A stretch of 64,000 bases of DNA, from positions 434,001-498,000 of the forward strand of contig CAVPYB010000014.1 in the NCBI GenBank assembly GCA_963709875.1, given 5' to 3'. Below, piece by piece: positions 56,082-64,000 of the stretch (positions within the stretch are counted from its first letter, which is position 1; the number at the start of each line of letters is the position of its first letter). A program made the position numbers and the translations under genes. Below the pieces are notes generated by a model. It was not told the origin of the DNA, ran no database searches, and was given only the letters and a program-made list of their open reading frames with translations. This stretch comes from JAQBDA01 sp963709875. GTDB taxonomy: Bacteria > Chloroflexota > Anaerolineae > Anaerolineales > UBA4823.

Positions 56082-56867
56082 TTATTGTTTTAGCTTAGCG
56101 ATTTGCCGCACGATTTGGGCGAAGGCAGACGGGTCGCGCCCTTGACGGGATGCACCCAGACCGTCAACGTGAGGGCTGTCGAGCAGGCTGGCGGCGAACT
56201 GGGGGGCAACACTGCCACCATAAATGATACGCACCTGTTCGGCGGTTGGTTCTCCCCAATTTTTTGCCAGCCAGCCGCGGATGTACCCGCAGCCATCAGC
56301 AACCGACTGTGGATCATCCGGTGCGCTGCTGCCGATCTTCCCCTCCGGCTCGTAGACGAAGGCCATGCGAGCGACCTGTTCTGCCTGGCAGCCGTCCAGC
56401 AGGCGGGCAAGCTGGTCTGCCAGGGCGGATTGCCACGGCAGCTGCGACTCGCGGCTCGGGCCAATCAAGGCGATGGGACGCAGGCCGTGCTTGAAGGCCA
56501 GACGGACCTTGCGGTTGATCATCTCGTCATCATCGCCCAGGTGGCGGCGTACCTCCCAATGTCCCAGCATGACCCAGCGACAGCCGGCGTCGTGCAGCAA
56601 CGAGGCCGAGACCTGCCCGGTTCGGGAGATTTCCTCAGTGGCAGCCATATCCTGGGCGCCAAGCTGCAGCGGCATGCCAGCGATGGTCTGAGACACCGGG
56701 TAAAGGGCGGTGAAGGGTGGGCAGAGCACGACATCGACCTGCTCCAGATCGGCACTTGCCAACGAGATGAAATCGTGCACGAATGATATACTCTGCGCTC
56801 CAGTCATAGTCATCTTCCAGTTGGAGACCGCCAAAGGTTTACGGGAGGCATGCGAATTCTTGTTCAT
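56082..56867 (-). CDS. tpiA: Triosephosphate isomerase, divergent
   Basis: 261 residues from the ATG at 56867. Catalytic Lys is in VSNWKM, the electrophilic His in GHWEVRR (canonical GHSERR) and the base Glu in VYEPEG; IYGGSV and the C-terminal GLGASRQ phosphate site are kept, although the last is usually VGGASL. It should interconvert DHAP and glyceraldehyde-3-phosphate. The altered motifs suggest a paralogue of changed rate or specificity. Confidence 0.82.
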   Translation of the reverse strand: MNKNSHASRKPLAVSNWKMTMTGAQSISFVHDFISLASADLEQVDVVLCPPFTALYPVSQTIAGMPLQLGAQDMAATEEISRTGQVSASLLHDAGCRWVMLGHWEVRRHLGDDDEMINRKVRLAFKHGLRPIALIGPSRESQLPWQSALADQLARLLDGCQAEQVARMAFVYEPEGKIGSSAPDDPQSVADGCGYIRGWLAKNWGEPTAEQVRIIYGGSVAPQFAASLLDSPHVDGLGASRQGRDPSAFAQIVRQIAKLKQ

Positions 56868-57200
56868 AGTGTAAATACTTTGCAGGTAAAGGCAACCAGG
56901 TATTAAGATAACAAGGTTCCAAGGTGATAAGGCAACCAGAATCGGTGGGTTCCTCACGCCTGCATAGGTTTGTCAGGCAGCAAAACCCTATTGTATCCGA
57001 TACCTCCCAGGACCGATTGCGTAAAGACCACTAAGTTGCTCACCGGAGCAACCGGCAGCGGCTTCTATGCCTAGATAATCATCCTTACCGGGATGCGGCA
57101 GGGCTTCGAGGTCATCACCCTGACTGGTAAGTGTGACCTGCTGGTACACGTCAACATCCGCAACGGGTAGCAAGTGAGTAAATACGGGTTGGAGACAATA
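56868..57200. other. Intergenic stretch without a recognised gene
   Basis: Up to the vapB promoter no gene with a start signal is seen on either strand. A short plus-strand frame reading GFEVITLTGKCDLLVHVNIR looks protein-like and may be a remnant. The rest shows nothing. Confidence 0.3.
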
Positions 57201-57249
57201 TTGACCTTCCATGTAAATTGTTATACAATATGGCAATAAAGTATAACAA
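57201..57249 (+). promoter_or_regulatory. VapBC promoter with flanking inverted repeat
   Basis: TTGACC (57201-57206), a 17-bp spacer and TACAAT (57224-57229). TTGTTATAC (57218-57226) and GTATAACAA (57241-57249) form a 9-bp inverted repeat overlapping the -10 box, a likely operator for the antitoxin or toxin-antitoxin complex. Confidence 0.72.
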
Positions 57250-57263
57250 AGTGAGGTGTTTGT

Positions 57264-57488
57264 ATGACTTCCCATTTCATTTCGAATAAAGGCTGGGTTG
57301 TCATCCCAGCCGACCTGCGCAGGAAGTATGCACTTGAGCCCGGCACCGAAGTTCGCATTGTAGATTATGGCGGCGTGCTGGCAATCATCCCTGCCATGCG
57401 CAAACCGGTTGAACAGGCTGCTGGGCTGCTGAAGACCAGTAGAAAATTAACCGACGCACTGCTGGAAGAGCATCGCCTTGAGGGCTGA
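57264..57488 (+). CDS. VapB-type antitoxin (AbrB/SpoVT fold)
   Basis: 74 residues: FISNKGWVVIPADLRRKYAL EPGTEVRIVD is the swapped-hairpin AbrB DNA-binding fold, followed by a toxin-binding tail. GTGAGG lies upstream. It neutralises the PIN toxin encoded next, with which it overlaps by 11 bp, and should repress its own promoter at the inverted repeat. Confidence 0.85.
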   Translation: MTSHFISNKGWVVIPADLRRKYALEPGTEVRIVDYGGVLAIIPAMRKPVEQAAGLLKTSRKLTDALLEEHRLEG

Positions 57489-57897
57489 GCCACGGGTGTA
57501 CATCCTGGATAGCTTCGCAGTGCTGGCATACTTGTCTGGTGAGGCTGGTAAGGCGCAGATTCAAAGGGTCCTGGAGGCAGCGCTTCATAGCGACCACAGG
57601 GTTGGGTTATCACTGATCAATCTGGGAGAGGTTATATACATTACTGAGCGAGAGATGGGGCTCGCCCAGGCTCAGGTTGCCTTAGCTGCTATCGACCAAC
57701 TGCCAATCGAAGTCATTGGTATAACAAGGGAGAGGGTCCTCGCAGCAGCGCATATCAAAGCAAATTATCGTCTCGCATATGCAGACGCCTTTACCGTCGC
57801 TGCCGCACAGGAGTTAGGCGGCACGGTGCTGACTGGGGATCCTGAATTTGAGTCAGTCGAGGCCTTGGTTCCGGTGGAGTGGCTGCCGGCAGGGTGA
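57478..57897 (+). CDS. VapC-type PIN-domain toxin
   Basis: 139 residues from a TTG overlapping the antitoxin end. The acidic PIN residues are visible: Asp11 in YILDSFAVLAYL, Glu in NLGEVIY, Asp in LAYADAFTVAAA and Asp in LTGDPEF. The family cuts RNA, often initiator tRNA or rRNA. It is the toxin of a complete pair. Confidence 0.87.
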   Translation: MRAEPRVYILDSFAVLAYLSGEAGKAQIQRVLEAALHSDHRVGLSLINLGEVIYITEREMGLAQAQVALAAIDQLPIEVIGITRERVLAAAHIKANYRLAYADAFTVAAAQELGGTVLTGDPEFESVEALVPVEWLPAG

Positions 57898-57948
57898 ACT
57901 GGAAGTGACATTTCCTGCACAGGCGAAAAGCATTAGATAAAAATTTTC

Positions 57949-58326
57949 TCAACGAGCAACGACATCCTCCAGCTCGACCTCCAGTGCCTTGGCGATTCTC
58001 TTCAGAACATCGAGAGACCCTATCCGCTTTCCGGACTCTAACTGGGATAGGTATGGAACACTGATGCCAGATGTCTCGGCGAGTTCTAATTGGGACAAGG
58101 CACGGTATTCGCGCCATACCTTGATTGGGTTGTCACCATCCTGGATGGGGTAAACCACTTCAGCAGGGATCAGCTCCTCCTCGCCGCGTTCGATGGCAGA
58201 TATGATTGTATCGAAGTCGCGAATATCCTCAAGTAATTCTGCCTGTTCTAGAAGCAGAAGATATTCTTCATAAGGGACAATCGCCCATTCTGGTTGTCCG
58301 TCACGCTTGATAATTTGTACGCTCAT
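57949..58326 (-). CDS. HigA/Xre-type antitoxin
   Basis: 125 residues from the ATG at 58326. The C-terminal helix-turn-helix (about 68-120, WREYRALSQLELAETSGISV and LESGKRIGSLDVLKRI) is Xre-type; the N-terminal half resembles a Phd-like binding part. It overlaps the toxin stop by 4 bp. The toxin-first order is as in HigBA pairs. It probably binds the palindrome at 58589-58605. Confidence 0.84.
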   Translation of the reverse strand: MSVQIIKRDGQPEWAIVPYEEYLLLLEQAELLEDIRDFDTIISAIERGEEELIPAEVVYPIQDGDNPIKVWREYRALSQLELAETSGISVPYLSQLESGKRIGSLDVLKRIAKALEVELEDVVAR

Positions 58327-58580
58327 CGATACACCTCGCCCCGAGAGGCAATTTTTATCACCATAATCACCAATTCTTCCTGCCGAATAGCGTATATCAC
58401 ACGCCAATCTCCGACCCGCAGCCGGTACCCCGGTCTACCTTGAATCTTGGTAGCATCTGTATGTTTTGCAAAAGGATCTTCTGCAATTTGTGCTAACTTC
58501 TCCCGGATCCGATCAGCAATATTATGGGGCACACGTTGGAGCGATTTCGCAGCCTTTCGGGAGAATATCGCATTATACAC
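58323..58580 (-). CDS. RelE/ParE-type toxin
   Basis: 85 residues from a GTG. The fold is recognisable (FSRKAAKSLQRVP, IQGRPGYRLRVGDWRVIYAI). RelE-type toxins cut mRNA on the ribosome, while ParE types poison gyrase; the R-x-R-x-G-x-W-R-V-x-Y pattern leans to RelE. Paired with the downstream Xre antitoxin. Confidence 0.86.
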   Translation of the reverse strand: MYNAIFSRKAAKSLQRVPHNIADRIREKLAQIAEDPFAKHTDATKIQGRPGYRLRVGDWRVIYAIRQEELVIMVIKIASRGEVYR

Positions 58581-58588
58581 ATGAGAAT

Positions 58589-58605
58589 ATTAGCATACTG
58601 CTAAT
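58589..58605. promoter_or_regulatory. Operator-like palindrome before the RelE/Xre pair
   Basis: ATTAGCA-TAC-TGCTAAT, 7-bp arms, starting 9 bp upstream of the toxin GTG. Suited to an Xre dimer. Confidence 0.6.
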
Positions 58606-58811
58606 AATTTGGCAAGATATATTTTGCTGAATGCTTGCATCTGCATCCATGGAGTTAGTATTCGGTCGGGTGTCGATAATCATCTGTCAGCGGTTGATCC
58701 ACAGGCTCGCAGCGGTCGACGAGGGTAAGATTCGTTCAACCGATGACATCTAAACATAAAGCCCCGCACAAGCGTTACGGGAAAGTATATCTATTGATTG
58801 GATTGAACAGA

Positions 58812-59923
58812 ATGAAGAAAGCTACAATAATGCTCTCGGTTGGCCTCGGCTCGCTCCTGGTGCTGGCAGCCTGCTCGTCTACGCTCGCCCAGCCCGGCGC
58901 CTCGGCTAGTGAGGGCGATGCAGGGTTATCGCCACAGGAATCAACCGGACCGACCCCCACCCACCCACCAAATGATATCGACGACTACCGCATCATCACG
59001 CTGCTCCCGCCGGACGCCATCCCGGCTATCGACAACCCGCAGTTCCTGGATGTCGAAGGTGCAGACCAGGAATACGCTCCGGACGAAGAAATTCTAGGCG
59101 TAGTTTTCGATGGCGAGGCGCGCGCTTATTCGGTGCCGCTGCTCTCGGGGCACGAGATCGTCAACGATACCGTCGCCGGGCGCAAGATCGCCGTCACCTG
59201 GTGACCGCTGTGCTATACGGGAATCGTGTATTCCCGAGAGATCGACGGACAGGAATATACTTTTGGTGTGAGCGGCAAGCTGATCCGCAACGTGCTGGTG
59301 ATGTACGACCGCCAGACCGGCAGCCTGTGGAGCCAGCTTCTAGGTGAGGCGGTCGAAGGCGAGCTGAAAGGCACCCAACTGGAGTTCCTGCCGGCCTGGC
59401 AGACCACCTGGCAGGAGTGGAAATCGCGCTATCCACAGACATTAGCTTTGCAGAAAGGCTATTCCGGGGGTTTCGACCCCTACGAGCGCTATTTCCGCTC
59501 GGCGGATGCTGGCGTGATCGGTGAGGCGATCGAGGACCGGCGGTTGTACGTCAAGGAGTTCGTCATTGGTGTCGAGCAGAACGATGAGGCCGTGGCTTAC
59601 CCGTACAGCGTTCTGAACAACCAGCCGGTGGTCAACCACCAGGTTGGCGGCGTGCCGGTGCTGGTGGTCTTCGATGCTGAGACCGGCTCCGGAGTGGTCT
59701 TCAACCGGGCTCTGGATGGGCAGACGCTGACTTTCCGGGCAGTGGAGGGGCTGACTTTATGGATGAAGAGACCGGCTCCACTTGGGACGGGCAGAGCGGG
59801 GAGGCGCAGAGCGGCCCTCTCGCTGGGCAGTCGCTCGAGCGGTTGAAGAGCACGCGCTCTTTCTGGTTTGGTTGGAAGGATTTTTATCCCGCGACTGCGG
59901 TATATGGAATAGACCCGAAATAA
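58812..59923 (+). CDS. DUF3179 protein, in-frame TGA (putative Sec131) and a late frameshift
   Basis: From the ATG at 58812 a lipoprotein signal (LGSLLVLAACSS, Cys21) leads into a DUF3179 domain. At 59202 a TGA interrupts the frame: AVTW-TGA-PLCYTGIVYSR, where family members have CPLC, so it would be a U-x-x-C redox motif (131/134). The same frame continues with full homology (YTFGVSGKLIRNVLVMYDRQ; NHQVGGVPVLVVFD). Near 59757 a missing T moves the end one base over (FMDEETGSTWDGQSGEA … FWFGWKDFYPATAVYGIDP), stopping at 59923. About 370 residues, exported, with a likely thiol/selenol redox role. Confidence 0.8.
59218..59236 (+). promoter_or_regulatory. SECIS-like hairpin after the DUF3179 TGA
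   Basis: CGGGAAT (59218-59224) pairs perfectly with ATTCCCG (59230-59236) around the loop CGTGT, which contains GU. It starts 13 nt after the TGA (59202-59204). Confidence 0.68.
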
Positions 59924-59976
59924 ATAACAACCTCCAGCTGGATAATGCAAACCTACGGGAAGCTTATTTTTGACGG

Positions 59977-61194
59977 TTAAGCCTCGCGGGCGTCCCCCAA
60001 ATCATTCAGATATCCACGGATCATCAATGCAGCAGTGGCGCCCTCACCGGCTGCTGAGGCAGCCTGCTTGGTAGAGCCTGCACGCACGTCACCGGCGACG
60101 AAGATACCGGGTTCAGAGGTCATCAAAGTATGGTCGGTGACGATGAATCCCATCTCATCAATGTCCACCATCCCAGCGAGCAGTTCGTTGTTGGGGCTCA
60201 TGCCGATATACACGAATACACCGTCGTAGTTCCACTCCTCGCGCTTGCCGCTGGTACGGTCTTCAACGACAATCGTCTCCAACATCTTCTCACCGATAAA
60301 TTCCCTCACCGCGTGGTTGGGGATCACACTCATGTTCTTTTGCTCGGCGACCTTTTCCTGCAGGATCTGGCTGGCTTTCACCTGCGGGGCATACTCAACG
60401 ATATCGACCTGGCTGGCGAATTTGGTCAGGAACAGCCCTTCCTCGAAACCACTGTTGCCGCCGCCTATCACCAGCAGCTTCTTCCCTTTATAAAATGCGC
60501 CATCGCAGGTAGCGCAGAAGTGCACGTTGGTGCCGATCAAATCATTTTCACCCGGGATGTTCAGCCTGCGGTAGCGCGCCCCGGTCGCCAGCAGCAGCGC
60601 CTTGGTCCCATATTCCGAGCCGTCGGCGGTGTTGATGCACCAGTACTGGCCTTCCAGGTGGATATGGACCACTTCTTGTGATTGCAGGATCTCTACCCCA
60701 AAACGGCGCGCCTGCCGCTCCAGGCGGTTGGCAAACTCCGCCCCGGGGATACCTTCATCGAAGCCGGGGTAGTTGTCCAGCACCTGGGTCGTGCCCACCT
60801 GCCCGCCTAACCCGGATTTCTCGATCACCAGCACATCGATGCCTTCGCGGGCGAGGTATAACGCGGCAGTCAATCCGGCGGGACCCCCGCCAATGACGAT
60901 CGAGTCGTAAAAGGTGCGCTTGGCCTTTGTTTTAAGGCCAAGATGACTTGCCAGCTCGGCATTGGATGGCTCGACCAGGATCGATCCATCTGGGAAGACG
61001 ATGGTGGGTATGATGCGCTTGCCCTGGTTGACCTGCTCGACATACGCCATTCCGTCCGGGTCTTTTTCGATGTCAATGTTAACGTAGGGGATGCGCTGGT
61101 CGCCGAAGAATTGCTTGGAGCGCTTGCAATCAGGGCACCAGACGGTGCTGTAAATTATGATGCTGTCGTTTTCAGGGATAGGTGAATTCTGCAT
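59977..61194 (-). CDS. Glutaredoxin-thioredoxin reductase fusion
   Basis: 405 residues from the ATG at 61194. Residues 1-85 are a glutaredoxin-like domain with WCPDC (Cys20/Cys23) and TVP-like IIPTIVF. From about 95 a low-molecular-weight thioredoxin reductase follows: FAD motif VIGGGPAGLTAA, active site CATC, NADP motif IGGGNSGFEEG and FAD tail GIFVAGDVRAGSTKQ. It takes electrons from NADPH to its own glutaredoxin arm or partner proteins. It faces the DUF3179 gene and could reduce that motif only if a path to the outside exists. Confidence 0.92.
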   Translation of the reverse strand: MQNSPIPENDSIIIYSTVWCPDCKRSKQFFGDQRIPYVNIDIEKDPDGMAYVEQVNQGKRIIPTIVFPDGSILVEPSNAELASHLGLKTKAKRTFYDSIVIGGGPAGLTAALYLAREGIDVLVIEKSGLGGQVGTTQVLDNYPGFDEGIPGAEFANRLERQARRFGVEILQSQEVVHIHLEGQYWCINTADGSEYGTKALLLATGARYRRLNIPGENDLIGTNVHFCATCDGAFYKGKKLLVIGGGNSGFEEGLFLTKFASQVDIVEYAPQVKASQILQEKVAEQKNMSVIPNHAVREFIGEKMLETIVVEDRTSGKREEWNYDGVFVYIGMSPNNELLAGMVDIDEMGFIVTDHTLMTSEPGIFVAGDVRAGSTKQAASAAGEGATAALMIRGYLNDLGDAREA

Positions 61195-61341
61195 TCGATA
61201 CCTCACTGTTATCTGCGTTGTGATGACATGCGCACAGCCGGGCTGTTTAGATGTCTGCACTTGGACCGCCGTCAGGCGTGTCCATATTCAGGATGAGGTG
61301 ATGGGTGTTTATCTTACTCCCCGTGCGTGTGTGGGAAAGGT

Positions 61342-61905
61342 CTATCCTTCACCAAGCTGCAGCTCGACCCAGCGGTCATTGGGCGGGATCAGCTCCCAGA
61401 CCATGCTCAGGGGATGGTCGAGATAGTGGACCTGGACGACCGCCAAGGCAAAACCGTGCGAGATGACTGCCACCGGCTCATGTGGGTGACACCGGCGGAT
61501 CTCCTCGATGGCTTCGATCACCCGGTCGCGCACCTGCTGCACGCTCTCACCACCCGGCGGGGCTACAGAGTGCGGGTCGACCTTTCTCTGGCGCAGCAGC
61601 TCCCCGTAGCGCTGCTCTATATCATCCGCCAGCATGCCCTGCCAACTCCCCTGGTGGATCTCGCGCAGGCGTGGATCGATCTGCACCGGTACTCCCGCTG
61701 CGGCAGAAATCGCTCGCGCGGTATCCAGGGCACGTTGCAGGTCGCTGGAGAATATGGCTGCGAGCCCTGCATAGGCAAGGGCTTGTGCAATCTTAGCCGC
61801 CTGCTGCCTGCCGTTATCGTTCAACGGGACGTCGGCGTGCCCTTGCCAGCGACCTTCCAGGTTCCAGTCGGTTTGTCCGTGTCTAATGAGGTAGAGGTGG
61901 GTCAT
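61342..61905 (-). CDS. Histidine phosphatase (phosphoglycerate mutase family)
   Basis: 187 residues. The phospho-His motif is LIRHGQTDWN (7-16), with RAL and SHG (second catalytic His) later and Glu in REIHQG. It is of the small GpmB/CobC-like class that hydrolyses phosphate monoesters; the true substrate is unknown. Start at ATG 61905. Confidence 0.9.
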   Translation of the reverse strand: MTHLYLIRHGQTDWNLEGRWQGHADVPLNDNGRQQAAKIAQALAYAGLAAIFSSDLQRALDTARAISAAAGVPVQIDPRLREIHQGSWQGMLADDIEQRYGELLRQRKVDPHSVAPPGGESVQQVRDRVIEAIEEIRRCHPHEPVAVISHGFALAVVQVHYLDHPLSMVWELIPPNDRWVELQLGEG

Positions 61906-61993
61906 AGTGTAAGGGGATTTAGGGGATTCTCATTCTACCACAGGGGTGTTTTCTTGCCGCACAGTCTGGATGGCTTGATGATACACTTGTCGC

Positions 61994-63859
61994 ATGGAAC
62001 ACGAAGTAAATTTCGTCCCCTTACTTGTCGTAATACTATTGGCTGTCGTTGCACCCATTCTTACATCGAAGATCAAACGGGTGCGCATTCCCGGCGTTGT
62101 TGGTGAGATCATCGCGGGCATAATAGTTGGCCAGAGTGTCTTGGGCCTGGTTGGCCCAGATGAGATATTAGAAATCCTCTCGCTGTTGGGGTTTGCATTC
62201 CTGATGTTCTTATCGGGGCTTGAGGTTGATTTCAATGCGTTATTCCCACGACCCAGTGTAGTTGTCGGCTCGTGGCGCGAACGCCTAGCCAATCCTCTTT
62301 ATCTGGGGATGATTACCTTTGTGTTTACGCTGCTGCTGGCGCTGTTTTTTGCGTGGGGTTTGCGGGCGCTGGACGCAGCCGATGATCCCTGGCTGATGGC
62401 GCTCATTCTTTCCACCACATCGCTCGGGTTGGTGGTACCGGTGCTCAAGGAGCGCAATCTGGTAGGGCAGCCCTTTGGACAGGCGCTGCTGGTCTCGGCT
62501 GTGATTGCAGATTTTGCAACCATGCTCCTGGTCAGCGTGTATGTGCTTCTGCGCACGCGCGGCCTGACAGCAGAGGTGCTGCTGTTTTTGCTGCTATTTG
62601 GTGCATTTGCCACTGCTTACCGGATCGCCCGCGCCGCCCGGCGCCGGCTCCCCATTGTGAACATTCTGGAAGGATTGGCGCAGGCTACCACGCAGATCAA
62701 CGTGCGCATTGCTTTTGCTATCGGGTTGATCTTCATTGCCCTGGCACAAGCCCTGGGGGTGGAGATGATTTTGGGAGCGTTCCTGGGTGGCGCTCTGATC
62801 TCTCTGCTGTCTGATAAAAGCAAGTCCGACCTGCACCACCGCCTGGATGTGATCGGTTATTCGTTCTTCATACCCATCTTTTTTATCATGGTGGGTGCTA
62901 ATTTCGATCTGAACGCCCTGTTGGATTCGCCCGAAATGCTGCTGCTGGTACCGGTGATGCTGATCCTGGCCTACACGATCAAGTTCCTGGCAGCACTGGT
63001 CTATCGCCTGGGTTTTGATTGGCGCAGGACAACCGCAGCGGGCGCTCTGTTGTCGTCTCGCCTCAGTCTGATCATCGCCGTATCCGCCATCGGCTTGGGA
63101 TTGGGCAGCATTGACGAGGCTACCAACGCTGCAATTATCCTTGTGGCAATCGTCACCTCTACCCTTTCGCCCATGCTTTTCAACCGTATACTGCCGGGGG
63201 TACCGGCTGTTCGGCGCAAGTTCATCGTAGTTGGCGCAGGAAAGGTACCCCGCCTGCTGGCACGCCGCATCCAGGGTCACGAGCAGGCAGTCGAGGTGAT
63301 CGATCGGGACCCGCAGCGCAGAGAAGTGCTGGAGGGGATGGGGCTGCAGTTCATCCAGGGGGACGCCACCGACCGGGCGCTCTGGAACGAGCTTGAGCCC
63401 GATACCATTCAGGCGGTAGCGGTGATGCTGCCGGAAGACGATGACAGCTTGCAGGTGGCAGCTATGCTGCGTGACGGTGTGGGCATCGAGCGTGTCGTCG
63501 CCCGCGTGCATGATGCTACACGTTCCCAAGAGTTCAGCGAGCTTGGTGTTGGAGTGGTCAATCCCAGCCTGTCGCCTGTCGTGGAATTAGAATACCAACT
63601 CTTGTATCCCAGTGTTACCTCGTTGATCGCCGATCTGGAAGATGAGCATGAGGTCGTGGAAGTAAATCTGGGCTGTGTGGACTTCGCGGAGACTCCCCTG
63701 CGTGAGATGTCGCTGCCGGATGGGGTAATGGTCATCCTGGTACGCCGCAATGGCGACGTTATCTACCCGCGCGGCGATACCCGCCTGCAGATTGGCGACC
63801 AGCTGACCCTGATCGGACCGGTGGACGGCGTGCGCGACCTGGCGCGCGCCTGCGAGTGA
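61994..63859 (+). CDS. Kef-type cation:proton antiporter with TrkA domains
   Basis: 621 residues. Twelve or more membrane helices (1-400) form a CPA2 exchanger (GVVGEIIAGIIVGQSVLGLV, FLSGLEVDFN). A RCK/TrkA-N domain (about 410-525, VVGAGKVPRLLARRIQGHEQ, DRDPQR) and TrkA-C end (about 540-620) follow. It exchanges K+ or Na+ for protons and is gated by nucleotide binding. Promoter elements in the 88-bp gap to the divergent phosphatase are not clear. Confidence 0.9.
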   Translation: MEHEVNFVPLLVVILLAVVAPILTSKIKRVRIPGVVGEIIAGIIVGQSVLGLVGPDEILEILSLLGFAFLMFLSGLEVDFNALFPRPSVVVGSWRERLANPLYLGMITFVFTLLLALFFAWGLRALDAADDPWLMALILSTTSLGLVVPVLKERNLVGQPFGQALLVSAVIADFATMLLVSVYVLLRTRGLTAEVLLFLLLFGAFATAYRIARAARRRLPIVNILEGLAQATTQINVRIAFAIGLIFIALAQALGVEMILGAFLGGALISLLSDKSKSDLHHRLDVIGYSFFIPIFFIMVGANFDLNALLDSPEMLLLVPVMLILAYTIKFLAALVYRLGFDWRRTTAAGALLSSRLSLIIAVSAIGLGLGSIDEATNAAIILVAIVTSTLSPMLFNRILPGVPAVRRKFIVVGAGKVPRLLARRIQGHEQAVEVIDRDPQRREVLEGMGLQFIQGDATDRALWNELEPDTIQAVAVMLPEDDDSLQVAAMLRDGVGIERVVARVHDATRSQEFSELGVGVVNPSLSPVVELEYQLLYPSVTSLIADLEDEHEVVEVNLGCVDFAETPLREMSLPDGVMVILVRRNGDVIYPRGDTRLQIGDQLTLIGPVDGVRDLARACE

Positions 63860-63917
63860 GCGCTGGTCAGTTACTCGGTTTTCTTTTCAGGCGTTTACTC
63901 TGGATACTGTGAAATCG

Positions 63918-64000
63918 CTATTCTGAATTTGTCTCGACCTCATGCGGAGGGTTCAAAGAGGTTTTTACGTTGTCGATAAATTCGTGATCACACAAGGCTG
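63918..64000 (-). CDS. C-terminal fragment of an unidentified protein at the window edge
   Basis: The minus strand is open from the window end to a TAG at 63918, reading ALCDHEFIDNVKTSLNPPHE VETNSE. Only 26 residues, no family visible. It may be chance. Confidence 0.3.
   Translation of the reverse strand, partial: ALCDHEFIDNVKTSLNPPHEVETNSE

Noticed and set aside
58572..58577. TATAAT on the minus strand at the RelE start as a -10 box
   Set aside because: It lies inside the toxin coding sequence (codons 2-3), downstream of the GTG start.

Overview
This 64 kb window most likely comes from a Chloroflexota bacterium, probably Anaerolineae-like. The assignment rests on gene style, not on a phylogenetic marker. 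It has HisKA_3/LuxR two-component genes, LysM/M23 and TolB-type lipoproteins with Thr/Pro-rich stalks, a non-canonical PolB, and F420-linked oxidoreductases. Many genes carry single-base frameshifts that leave good homology on both sides, so part of the 'pseudogene' signal may be sequence error.

Layout. 0-2.8 kb: edge of a MurJ-like gene, two tRNA-Ser genes, a terminator with an ORF-less group II intron directly behind it, and an IS element with a 5-bp target duplication. 2.8-8.5 kb: ferredoxin-type protein, patatin, an autoregulated TetR gene with a 38-bp perfect palindrome over its promoter, NAD-dependent epimerase, LysM/M23 lipoprotein. 8.6-21.5 kb: signalling genes (three response regulators, two histidine kinases, a solute-binding lipoprotein), an S26-like peptidase with a nucleotidyltransferase, and a large NEW3/TSP3/TolB-repeat membrane protein. 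21.5-29.9 kb: dnaE2-like polymerase, PolB, RecA-like and LuxR genes on the minus strand behind a GAAC-N4-GTTC box, a possible SOS mutagenesis cassette. A plus-strand MerB/AAA+ gene lies inside this block. 30-35 kb: a second IS inserted into a structured repeat, hpt, and a decaying MarR-controlled F420/aldo-keto reductase locus. 35-50 kb: ABC exporter, M14-like peptidase, AzlCD, polysaccharide/glycosyltransferase genes, YigZ, EttA. 50-64 kb: hydrolases, SDR, a tpiA-M23-TolB operon, VapBC and HigBA-type toxin-antitoxin pairs, a DUF3179 protein, a Grx-TrxR fusion, a phosphoglycerate-mutase-family enzyme and a Kef-type antiporter.

Main discovery candidate: the gene at 24694-26253 reads through two in-frame TGA codons (codons 93 and 159). 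They fall where organomercurial lyase MerB has its two catalytic cysteines (Cys96 and Cys159 of the E. coli plasmid enzyme). Each TGA is followed after 11-12 nt by a 6-7 bp hairpin with a GU-containing loop, the geometry of a bacterial SECIS. A third in-frame TGA of the same kind sits in the DUF3179 gene (58812-59923), in a U-P-L-C motif with its own hairpin. Together they suggest that this organism decodes UGA as selenocysteine and has a double-selenocysteine MerB-like enzyme fused to an AAA+ ATPase. No selenocysteine machinery (selA, selB, selD, tRNA-Sec) is visible in the window.
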